DNA of 59,601 nt from assembly GCA_023384095.1 (NCBI GenBank), contig JAHDXT010000020.1, positions 1-59,601 on the forward strand, read 5' to 3'. Of this stretch, positions 34,992 to 42,293 are shown piece by piece; positions within the stretch are counted from its first letter, which is position 1, and every line of letters begins with the position of its first letter. A program made the translations under genes and the position numbers. The stretch is from Hyphomicrobiaceae bacterium. Lineage in GTDB: Bacteria > Pseudomonadota > Alphaproteobacteria > Rhizobiales > Hyphomicrobiaceae. Under the pieces are notes generated by a model. It saw only the letters and a program-made list of their open reading frames with translations. It ran no database searches and was not told where the DNA came from.

Positions 34992-37007
34992 TCAGCGGGT
35001 CGAGTTGGAACGGGTCAGGCGATCCCGGAGGGAGCGCAGCGCTTCGGCGGTCTGCTGCGAGGACTCGCTGGCAGGGCTGGGCGGCGGGGGAACTCCTCGG
35101 ATCGACGGCTGGGTGCTGCGCGGCGCACCAGGCCCGCTCTCGCCCCGATGCGGAAGGTCGCGGCGCGGTCCCCTCTGCAGGCCCGGGCCGGACGGCTGGA
35201 ATGCAGGTCTTGCCGTCTCCGGCAGCTCACGTCCGCGCGAGCCGAAGCCCTCCGGACCCGCTGCGACCGCGACCGGCGGCTCCGCGATCGAGCCGGCGCC
35301 GGGCGCGACGGCATCCGCAAACATCATGCCGCCGATCTCCATTTCGGCCCCCGACGCGCGCCAGCGCTCGACGATCTGGTCGAGGAAGCCGTCGTCGCCG
35401 ACCGACTTCTGCCACTTCTCGCTGAAGCGGGCCGTCGAGCTGCGCGGCAGGGCCGACTTCGGCAGCTCGTCGAACTTGATGCGCACGGGCAGCGTCACCC
35501 CGTCGCCGAACGCGATCGCCTCGCGCTGGCCGAGGGCGGGCAGGAACTCGAGCAGGCCCGAGCCCGTGTCAGAGACCGCCGACTGGACGATCTGCTGGTC
35601 GCGGTCGTTGGACATGCGCAGAGCGAAGACGGTATTGCACTGGGACAGGATGGTGGGGTCGATCTCGGCAGGCCGCTGCGTCACGATGCACAGCGATGCG
35701 CCGTACTTGCGGCCCTCCTTGGCGATCTTCGCGATCGCCCGCTTGCAGGGCTCGAAGCCCAGATTGGGGTTGGCCGGCACGTAGCGGTGCGCTTCCTCGC
35801 AGACCAGCGTCACCGGCACCTGGCCTTCGCTCCACAGCGCGAAGTCGAACGTCATCCGGCACAGCACGGAGACGACGACGTTGACGATCTCGGTCGGCAG
35901 CCCCGTCAGCTCGAGGATCGTGATCGGCCTGTCGTTGACCGGCACCCGGAAGATCTGGCCCAGGATCTGCGCCATCCCGTCGTAGACGGTGAGCGAGCCG
36001 AACATGAACGCGTAGCGCGCATCCTGACTGATGGTGTCGATGCGCGTCTTGATCTGGCGATAGGGATGCAGGTCCCGCTTGTTCTCGAGCTTGCCCATCC
36101 GTTCGTCGATGAGCGCCATCAGGTCCGAGATGCGGTAGGGCACCGGCGTGTCGACCGTCAGCCGGCCAGGATCGAGCGCGCCGCGCCGCAATGCCTGGTT
36201 CTCCTTGGCGCGGCCCATGGCGTAGCGGGCCTTGGCGATCGGTATGAGCTCCTGCAGGATCTCCACCTCCGCCTTGCGCCCCTGGCTGTCACCGATCAGG
36301 ACCTCGAGCGCTTCCTCGAACGTCAGCAGCCAGAACGGAAGCTGCATGTTGCGCGGCGAGAGCACCTCGGCCCACTCGGTGAACGCGGTCGCGTACTCGT
36401 TGTGCGGATCGAGCAGGACGATGTGCGCGGCGGGGTTCTTCTGCAGGATCGAGCGCAGGATGAGCGCCGTCGTGCAAGACTTGCCGGTGCCGGTCGTGCC
36501 CAGGATCGCGAAGTGCTTGCCGAGCAGGTCATCGACCTTGATCATGGCCGAGATGCCGGAATCCTGGCGCAGCGACCCGACCCGGACGGTGCCGATCCGG
36601 TCGCCGCAGAACGCCATCTCGAGCTCGGCCTTGGACGCCACTCTCACGCGGTCGCCCAGCGAGGGATAGGTCGTGACGCCGCGGCTGAATCCGCCGGGAT
36701 GACCGCTCGTGCCCTTCCACAGCTCGCCGACGAGGCCGAGCTCCGCGATCCACAGCTCGGCGTCGCCTTCCCGCTGCGCCGGCACCGGCACGCTGAGTGC
36801 GGAGACGATCGCCAGGACGGCCGTGTGCGTCTGCTCGATGACGAGCAGGGTCCCCATCTCGGGGCGGTGCTCCGGACCTCTGCGGAAGCCGTCCTGGGCC
36901 GCGTCGAGCAGCACGACGGCTTTCGACCCGGTCACCGACACGATGCGCCCGATCGAGTTGTCCGTTTTCCAGATCTCCTGATCCGACTCGGATGTTGTGA
37001 AGTGCAT
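34992..37007 (-). CDS. HerA-like/DUF87 ATPase with disordered C-terminus
   Basis: A 671-residue protein. Residues ~10-140 form a beta-rich HAS-barrel-like domain (SIGRIVSVTGSKAVVLLD). The FtsK/HerA ATPase core (about 165-530) has Walker A LGTTGTGKSC, LDPHNEYATAF, Walker B VTLVCEEAHRYV and a sensor VTQRPAEIDPTILSQCNTVFALRM. The last ~100 residues are Pro/Gly-rich and end in a basic helix (RSLRDRLTRS). HerA proteins are hexameric DNA translocases, usually paired with NurA, but no NurA is present. It is 17 bp downstream of a histidine kinase gene. GGAGGGG lies upstream of the ATG. Confidence 0.85.
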   Translation of the reverse strand: MHFTTSESDQEIWKTDNSIGRIVSVTGSKAVVLLDAAQDGFRRGPEHRPEMGTLLVIEQTHTAVLAIVSALSVPVPAQREGDAELWIAELGLVGELWKGTSGHPGGFSRGVTTYPSLGDRVRVASKAELEMAFCGDRIGTVRVGSLRQDSGISAMIKVDDLLGKHFAILGTTGTGKSCTTALILRSILQKNPAAHIVLLDPHNEYATAFTEWAEVLSPRNMQLPFWLLTFEEALEVLIGDSQGRKAEVEILQELIPIAKARYAMGRAKENQALRRGALDPGRLTVDTPVPYRISDLMALIDERMGKLENKRDLHPYRQIKTRIDTISQDARYAFMFGSLTVYDGMAQILGQIFRVPVNDRPITILELTGLPTEIVNVVVSVLCRMTFDFALWSEGQVPVTLVCEEAHRYVPANPNLGFEPCKRAIAKIAKEGRKYGASLCIVTQRPAEIDPTILSQCNTVFALRMSNDRDQQIVQSAVSDTGSGLLEFLPALGQREAIAFGDGVTLPVRIKFDELPKSALPRSSTARFSEKWQKSVGDDGFLDQIVERWRASGAEMEIGGMMFADAVAPGAGSIAEPPVAVAAGPEGFGSRGRELPETARPAFQPSGPGLQRGPRRDLPHRGESGPGAPRSTQPSIRGVPPPPSPASESSQQTAEALRSLRDRLTRSNSTR

Positions 37008-37024
37008 CGCGCCCCCTCCGTGCG

Positions 37025-37903
37025 TCACAGCCCCGCGCCGAGCACCGCGTCACGCGCCTGTGCAATCGAAACCTGATGTCTCGCCGGCAGCATCACGGCC
37101 ACCTCCGTGCCCCTGGACTTCACGCTGCGGATTTGCAGCCTGCCTCCGTGCAGCTCGACGAGAGCCTTGGCGATCGGCAGGCCGAGGCCGGTGCCCTCCC
37201 GCCATCGCGAACGCGCGCCGTCGACTTGGCCGAACGGCGTCAGCGCGACCCGGATTTCCTCGTCGCTCATGCCGACTCCCGTATCGCGGACGACGAGCAC
37301 GGCGCCGCCGGCGGGGCGGCGCGCCGCTTCGACCATGACGAGCCCGCCCTCTTGCGTGAACTTGATGGCGTTGTTCACGAGGTTGGTGACGATCTGGCGG
37401 ATCTTGACCGCATCGCCGCGGACCGGCTGCAGCGCCGGGTCGATCCGATGCCCGAGCCGCACGCCGGTCTCTTCCGCCGCGAGCCTGAAGCCCGGCATGG
37501 CGGCCTCCACCACCTCGCCCAGGCTCAGATCGCTGCTGTCGAGCGTGTACTTGCCGCTCTGGATCTTTGAGATGTCGAGGATGTCGTTGATGATCGAGAG
37601 CAGATGCCCCGCCGCGCCGTGGATCAGGTTGGCGAATTCGACGATGTCCTTATCCGGCAGGCGCCGATCCTGGTGCTCGCTGATCAGCTTGGAGAAGCCG
37701 ATCACCGTGTTCAATGGCGTGCGCAGCTCGTGACTCATGTTGGTGATGAACTCGGACTTGATCCTGCCGGCGAGCTCCGCCTCGACGCTGGCCGCGCGCT
37801 CGGCGATACGGGCGCGATGGCGCAGTATCGCGTTGCCGAGAACGGCCGAGTACTGGCTCATCAGGGAATTGGACTTGCTCGCCTCGAGCGCCCCGTTCAA
37901 CAT
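37025..37903 (-). CDS. Soluble sensor histidine kinase
   Basis: A 292-residue kinase without transmembrane segments. The H-box FITNMSHELRTPLNTVIGFS (phospho-accepting His near residue 58) is followed by the HATPase domain with N box IVTNLVNNAIKFTQ, G1 VRDTGVGMSDEE and G2 WREGTGLGLPIAKALVE. The N-terminal ~45 residues are helical with no PAS or GAF domain, so the signal is unclear. There is no response regulator in the window. It is followed by the HerA-like ATPase gene (17 bp), and a shared transcript is likely. Confidence 0.9.
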   Translation of the reverse strand: MLNGALEASKSNSLMSQYSAVLGNAILRHRARIAERAASVEAELAGRIKSEFITNMSHELRTPLNTVIGFSKLISEHQDRRLPDKDIVEFANLIHGAAGHLLSIINDILDISKIQSGKYTLDSSDLSLGEVVEAAMPGFRLAAEETGVRLGHRIDPALQPVRGDAVKIRQIVTNLVNNAIKFTQEGGLVMVEAARRPAGGAVLVVRDTGVGMSDEEIRVALTPFGQVDGARSRWREGTGLGLPIAKALVELHGGRLQIRSVKSRGTEVAVMLPARHQVSIAQARDAVLGAGL

Positions 37904-38096
37904 GGGTCGATCACGCGTTTGTGCCGCTGCTGCCTCAAGCTACGGTTGTCGGATAAAATTGAGGTTAATCGCGCAGCAGGGCTCTTCCGGCAGAGCCGCC
38001 TTGTTCCGCCCGTCCGGGGCGTGAGGCGCCGCCGCACGGACGGGAATGCGGCGCGGTTTGCCTACAAGTCGCCTGAACCGGATTGTCCAGCCGCCC

Positions 38097-38738
38097 ATGT
38101 CGTTCCTGCCCGACGCCGCCACGCTCATCGCCTACACCCTCGCCTGCGCCGTCCTGTTCCTGACGCCCGGGCCGGACATGAGCCTGTTCCTGGCCAAGAC
38201 GCTGTCCGGCGGCCGCAGGGCCGGCATGGCGGCGATGCTCGGCACCAGCATAGGCTGCCTCGTTCACACGCTGCTGGCCGCGATCGGGCTGTCGGCGCTG
38301 CTTGCCGCGTCGGCGACGGCGTTCGCGGCGGTCAAAGTTGTCGGTGCGGCCTACCTGCTGTGGCTCGCGATGGATGCGATCCGCTCCGGGTCGGCGCTCA
38401 ATGTGCGCGTCGATAGCGCGGGCAGGGAGCAGTTCGCCAGGACGCTGCTGCTCGGGGCCGGCGTCAATCTCACCAATCCGAAGGTGGTGCTCTTCTTCGT
38501 CACCTTCCTGCCGCAGTTCGTGCGGGCGGGCGACCCCGACGCCGCCGCGCAGCTCGTGTTCCTCGGTGTCTATTACGTCCTCTTCTCGCTCCCGTTCGCG
38601 GCGCTGATGATCCTCGGCGCCGAGCGGCTGCTGACCTTCCTGAAAGGCCGGCCGCGCGTGCTGCGCCTCATCGACTGGACCTTCGCCGGCGTGTTCGGTT
38701 TCTTCGCCGTCCACATCCTGACGACACAGAGCCGATGA
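38097..38738 (+). CDS. LysE/RhtB-family exporter
   Basis: A 213-residue six-helix inner-membrane exporter of amino acids or their derivatives. The family signature is clear: FLTPGPDMSLFLAKTLSGGRRAG, then GAAYLLWLAMDAIRSG and LLGAGVNLTNPKVVLFFVTFLPQFV. The substrate is unassigned. The ATG at 38097 is placed by homology, since an upstream in-frame start would add 17 unlikely residues. It converges on rsmE. Confidence 0.9.
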   Translation: MSFLPDAATLIAYTLACAVLFLTPGPDMSLFLAKTLSGGRRAGMAAMLGTSIGCLVHTLLAAIGLSALLAASATAFAAVKVVGAAYLLWLAMDAIRSGSALNVRVDSAGREQFARTLLLGAGVNLTNPKVVLFFVTFLPQFVRAGDPDAAAQLVFLGVYYVLFSLPFAALMILGAERLLTFLKGRPRVLRLIDWTFAGVFGFFAVHILTTQSR

Positions 38739-38772
38739 AGCCCGCGGTTGCCATAATGACCGGGGTGGCGGT

Positions 38773-39519
38773 CTACCCGCCGCGCCAGTCGCCGAGCACT
38801 GAGTTGACGAGGGCCAGCGCGGCGACGGCAGCCGTGTCGGCCCGCATGATGCGCGGGCCGAGCGACACCTGGACCGTGAACGGGTGCGCGGCGAGCTGCT
38901 CTCGCTCCTCGGCCGCGAAGCCGCCCTCTGGCCCGATCAGGACGCCGACGGGACCCGGCGGTATCGCGCCGAGCGCCGTGATCGGGCTCCTCACTGCCGC
39001 ATGCTCGTCGCAGAAGACCAGCGGCCGCGAACGGTCCCAGCGGCTCAGCACGGCGGCCAGCCGGTCCGGCGCGAGCACTTCCGGGACCCGGAGGATGCCG
39101 CACTGCTCCGCCGCCTCGATGGCGTTGCTGCGCATCCGAGCAAGGTTGACGCGCTCGGCCACCGTGTGGCGGGTCAGCACCGGCCGCAACGAGGCCACGC
39201 CGAGCTCCGTCGCCTTCTGGACCATATAATCGAGCCGCGCACGCTTCAGCGGCGCGAAGAGATACTGGATGTCGGGGCCACCTTCCTGCGGCCGGACCTG
39301 CTCCAGCGGCTCCAGCATCGCGCCGCGCTTGCCCTCGAGCGCCAGCCGGGCCCGCCACTCGCCATCCGCCCCGTTGAAGACGAGAACCTCCGCGCCGGAC
39401 CCGAGCCGCAGCACGTTGCGCAGATAATTCGACTGATCGTCCGGGCAGCGGACCGCCACTCCCGCGCTGAGGGCGGCCTCGACGAAAAGGCGCTGTGCGT
39501 TGAAGTCGTGGATCGCCAT
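38773..39519 (-). CDS. rsmE: 16S rRNA (uracil-1498-N3) methyltransferase
   Basis: A 248-residue SPOUT methyltransferase that methylates U1498 of 16S rRNA using S-adenosylmethionine. An N-terminal PUA-like domain (about residues 1-75) precedes the knotted domain with KRARLDYMVQKATELGV, RHTVAERVN, EAAEQCGILRVPEV, GVLIGPEGGFAAEE and SLGPRIMRADTAAVAAL. The last motif usually reads LR(T/A)ETA, and here it is MRADTA. The start ATG is the family-like MAIHDF; an upstream open frame to 39654 overlaps the repeat and was not used. Confidence 0.93.
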   Translation of the reverse strand: MAIHDFNAQRLFVEAALSAGVAVRCPDDQSNYLRNVLRLGSGAEVLVFNGADGEWRARLALEGKRGAMLEPLEQVRPQEGGPDIQYLFAPLKRARLDYMVQKATELGVASLRPVLTRHTVAERVNLARMRSNAIEAAEQCGILRVPEVLAPDRLAAVLSRWDRSRPLVFCDEHAAVRSPITALGAIPPGPVGVLIGPEGGFAAEEREQLAAHPFTVQVSLGPRIMRADTAAVAALALVNSVLGDWRGG

Positions 39520-39645
39520 GGCGCCTGATACCGCACGATCACAGAATGTGATAGCCCGTCGTCCCGTCAGGGCCATATTCCGTCGGTCAATCGTCGCGGC
39601 GCCGTTCGCCGCCCCCTCCTGTCCCGAATCCAACTCTTCGTTCAT

Positions 39646-39800
39646 TGCCGTCATCCCGGACGACGAGCCACATTTCAGTGGCGAGGAGATCCGGGATCCA
39701 GCATAAGGAGTGCCGAAGGCTCCATATTATGACCTTCGGAGTTTTGCGCTGGATCCCGGATCGGCGGTCGCTTCGCTCCCTGGTCCGGGATGACGGGAAC
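39646..39800. repeat. Large imperfect palindromic intergenic repeat
   Basis: The left arm (39646-39704) and right arm (39745-39800) are imperfect inverted copies. Both carry GTCATCCCGGA at the outer end and CCGGGATCCAGC at the inner end. The centre holds a further CCGAAGG/CCTTCGG inverted pair. The right arm includes the 37-bp block that recurs at 3047-3083. The region 39520-39877 has no credible gene. Confidence 0.75.
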
Positions 39801-39877
39801 CAAGCGTTCGGTGCGGAACACTACTGTCCTCGGCGAGACGATTGGTTGACTCGACTACAGCAGGCCCGAACCCCGGC

Positions 39878-40834
39878 ATGCAGCGCCCGACCGACACGAC
39901 AGCCCTTATCGCGGACGCCTCGCCCGGAAACTGGGTGGACAGGCATGCGCCCGAAGCCGTGCGGCCCTACCTGCAGCTCGCCCGGTTCGATCGGCCGATC
40001 GGCGCGTGGCTGCTGCTGTTCCCCTGCTGGTGGTCGCTGGCGCTGGCCGAGCTTGCCCGCGGGCGCCCGCACCCGGACCTCTGGTATCTCCTGCTGTTCG
40101 CGATCGGCGCCTTCGTCATGCGCGGGGCGGGCTGCACCTATAACGACATCGTCGACCGCGACTACGACGGCCGCGTCGCGCGCACCGCGGGCCGGCCGAT
40201 CCCGTCGGGCCGGGTCAGCGTGGTCAACGCGCTGCTGTTCGGCATCGTGCTGTCGCTCGCGGGCCTCGCCGTCCTCGTCCAGTTCAACGCGTTCACCATC
40301 CAGCTCGGCATCGCCTCGCTCGGGCTCGTCGCGATCTACCCGTTCATGAAGCGGGTGACCTTCTGGCCGCAGGCGGTGCTCGGGCTGACCTTCAAATGGG
40401 GCGCGCTGCTCGGCTGGTCGGCCGTTTACGGCGAGCTCGCCGCGGCCCCTCTCGTGCTCTACCTGGGATGCGTGCTGTGGACGATCGGCTACGACACGAT
40501 CTACGCCCACCAGGACAAGGAGGACGATGCGCTGCTCGGGCTCAGGTCCACGGCGCTGCGGCTCGGAGAGGCGACGCAGAGATGGGTGGCCGGCTTCTAT
40601 GCCGCGGCTGCCGCGCTATGGGCGGTGGCCGGCGTGCTGGCGGGCGCGCATCTGATCTTCTTCACGGCGCTGGCATTGGTCGGAGTGCAGCTCGCCTGGC
40701 AGGTGGCGACCCTCGATACCGCCGATCCGGCGAACTGCCTGCGGCGCTTCCGCTCGAACCGCGACGTCGGCTGGGCGCTGTTCCTGGGGCTCATCGCGGA
40801 CATGGCGATATCGGCACTCGCGGGCCTGGCCTGA
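39878..40834 (+). CDS. ubiA: 4-hydroxybenzoate polyprenyltransferase
   Basis: A 318-residue membrane prenyltransferase joining a polyprenyl chain to 4-hydroxybenzoate in ubiquinone synthesis. The two Asp-rich Mg-pyrophosphate motifs are NDIVDRDYDGRVARTAGRP and YDTIYAHQDKEDD. About eight to nine membrane helices are present, starting FDRPIGAWLLLFPCWWSLAL. An N-terminal ~35-residue hydrophilic leader precedes the first helix. The ATG at 39878 is preferred to an in-frame TTG at 39842. Confidence 0.94.
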   Translation: MQRPTDTTALIADASPGNWVDRHAPEAVRPYLQLARFDRPIGAWLLLFPCWWSLALAELARGRPHPDLWYLLLFAIGAFVMRGAGCTYNDIVDRDYDGRVARTAGRPIPSGRVSVVNALLFGIVLSLAGLAVLVQFNAFTIQLGIASLGLVAIYPFMKRVTFWPQAVLGLTFKWGALLGWSAVYGELAAAPLVLYLGCVLWTIGYDTIYAHQDKEDDALLGLRSTALRLGEATQRWVAGFYAAAAALWAVAGVLAGAHLIFFTALALVGVQLAWQVATLDTADPANCLRRFRSNRDVGWALFLGLIADMAISALAGLA

Positions 40835-41100
40835 CGGGGTCCGATGGGCGGCGCGGCTCCCCGGCATTGGCCGAGAAACCGCGCTGCCCGTGTACCCTGT
40901 CGCCCCTGAGCGGCCGTAGGTCGGCCTTTCCGGAAAGATTGGCAGCTCTCGATGTGCATTGGCTTAATGCTGTTGGTGAAGCCCGTGCGAATACCCGTCC
41001 CATTCGGGGATCGCCGCCATACGCCCTTGCCGCCGGCGCCGGCATCCGGCAAACAGCCGCCGCCACGAGTTTTCCACAGCCACTGAGGTCTGAGCAGGCC

Positions 41101-41373
41101 ATGAGCACAAGCGACAGCGATCAGCCCCGCAAGCAGCTCCTGCACCTCGTCTTCGGAGGCGAGCTCAAATCCCTCGAGGGGGTCGACTTCCGCAACCTCG
41201 ACGAGCTGGACATCGTCGGCATCTATCCGAGCTACGCGGAAGCCTACAAGGCGTGGAAGGCGGCGGCCCAGCACACGGTCGACAACGCGCACATGCGCTA
41301 CTTCATCGTCCACCTGCACCGGCTGCTCGATCCCGATGCGGCCCCGATCCCGGGCTCGAGCAAGGCGCCCTGA
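41101..41373 (+). CDS. DUF4170 family protein
   Basis: A 90-residue protein with the DUF4170 pattern: KQLLHLVFGGELKSLEGVDF, LDIVGIYPSYAEAYKAWKAAAQ and TVDNAHMRYFIVHLHRLLDP. The function is unproven. In Rhizobiales it commonly sits beside lipid A/Kdo genes, as here (acyltransferase-WaaA and lpxK downstream), so an envelope link is inferred from context. Its stop is 14 bp from the end of a convergent phosphatase gene. Confidence 0.82.
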   Translation: MSTSDSDQPRKQLLHLVFGGELKSLEGVDFRNLDELDIVGIYPSYAEAYKAWKAAAQHTVDNAHMRYFIVHLHRLLDPDAAPIPGSSKAP

Positions 41374-41387
41374 GCGGATCACGGCGG

Positions 41388-42152
41388 CTATTCCCGCCTC
41401 AGCACCCTGTCCACGAGCTGATTGGCCCAGCCCTGGGCCTTGAACGATCTCTTCAGCTCTACTGGATCGTACACGTGCTCGACCCAGTCGAAGAACGCCA
41501 TCGGGCGCGTCGCCGTCTCCTGCAGGTAGCGCTCGAAGAAGTAGTCGAGGATGCCCGTATCGGCCTGCCGGAAGTGGCCGTAGCGCCAGGACAGCTCCCG
41601 CTTGGCGACCTCCAGCGGCACGCCTTCTTTCAGATAGCGGTAGAGAACGCTCATCAGGCCTGCCCGGTCCGCGCCGGACTTGCAGTGCATCAGCATCGGG
41701 TACTCGATGCGATCGAACAGCTCGAGCGCTCCCTTGATCTCGGTCCGGCTGGGCGCCGCGCGCGAGCGGACCTGGAAGTTGACGAGCCGGACACCGTAGC
41801 GGCGGCAGGCCTCCTGCTCGAGACGGTAGCTGCCGCAGACGCTTTCGCCGCGCAGGTTGACGATCGTGCGGATCCCCTGGCGCGCCAGCGCCCTGATGTG
41901 ATGCGGGGCCGGCTGGGCGGACCGCCACGCATGCTCGCCCAGGCGATGCCGGTTGACGTAGATGAGCCGGAACACGCCATGGTCGACGAAAAGCATGTCG
42001 AGGTAGTGTGCCGCCGGCCCGAAGGCCATCCTGGCCCAATCCGGCGCGCTATCGACGAGCGAGCGGCGCCAGCCGCGCGTGATGCGCTTCATCTGCCGCC
42101 GGGCTCGTTTCCCTAGGCCTGCCATACGCCTCGCATCGAATGAGGAATTCAT
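41388..42152 (-). CDS. Dual-specificity/tyrosine-type phosphatase family protein
   Basis: A ~254-residue protein whose P-loop signature HCKSGADRAG contains the CX5R catalytic cysteine and arginine. Upstream it has a RSAQPAPHHIRALARQGIRTIVNLRGE segment typical of the family with WPD-like or alternative general acid. A YRYLKEGVPLEVAKRELSW segment follows the P-loop, and the C-terminus is aromatic-rich. The N-terminal ~40 residues are strongly basic and may contact membrane or nucleic acid. Some bacterial relatives act on lipids rather than proteins. Alternative starts at 42161 and 42125 exist. Confidence 0.82.
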   Translation of the reverse strand: MNSSFDARRMAGLGKRARRQMKRITRGWRRSLVDSAPDWARMAFGPAAHYLDMLFVDHGVFRLIYVNRHRLGEHAWRSAQPAPHHIRALARQGIRTIVNLRGESVCGSYRLEQEACRRYGVRLVNFQVRSRAAPSRTEIKGALELFDRIEYPMLMHCKSGADRAGLMSVLYRYLKEGVPLEVAKRELSWRYGHFRQADTGILDYFFERYLQETATRPMAFFDWVEHVYDPVELKRSFKAQGWANQLVDRVLRRE

Positions 42153-42293
42153 TGTCGGCACGCCGGCTTATCGACGCCGGCTACGCGGAATCGCGTTTGC
42201 AAAGGGTGAATATCCGCTATAGAGACCTCGATCAAGGGGTGCGGTAATCTCCCGAATCTGCTCTCACGAACATGGTCGGAGACACGCCAGAGG

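Noticed and set aside
34992-37007. Anti-phage HerA-type defence system
   Set aside because: There is no partner nuclease, no other defence genes and the surroundings are housekeeping. It is kept only as a possibility in the findings.
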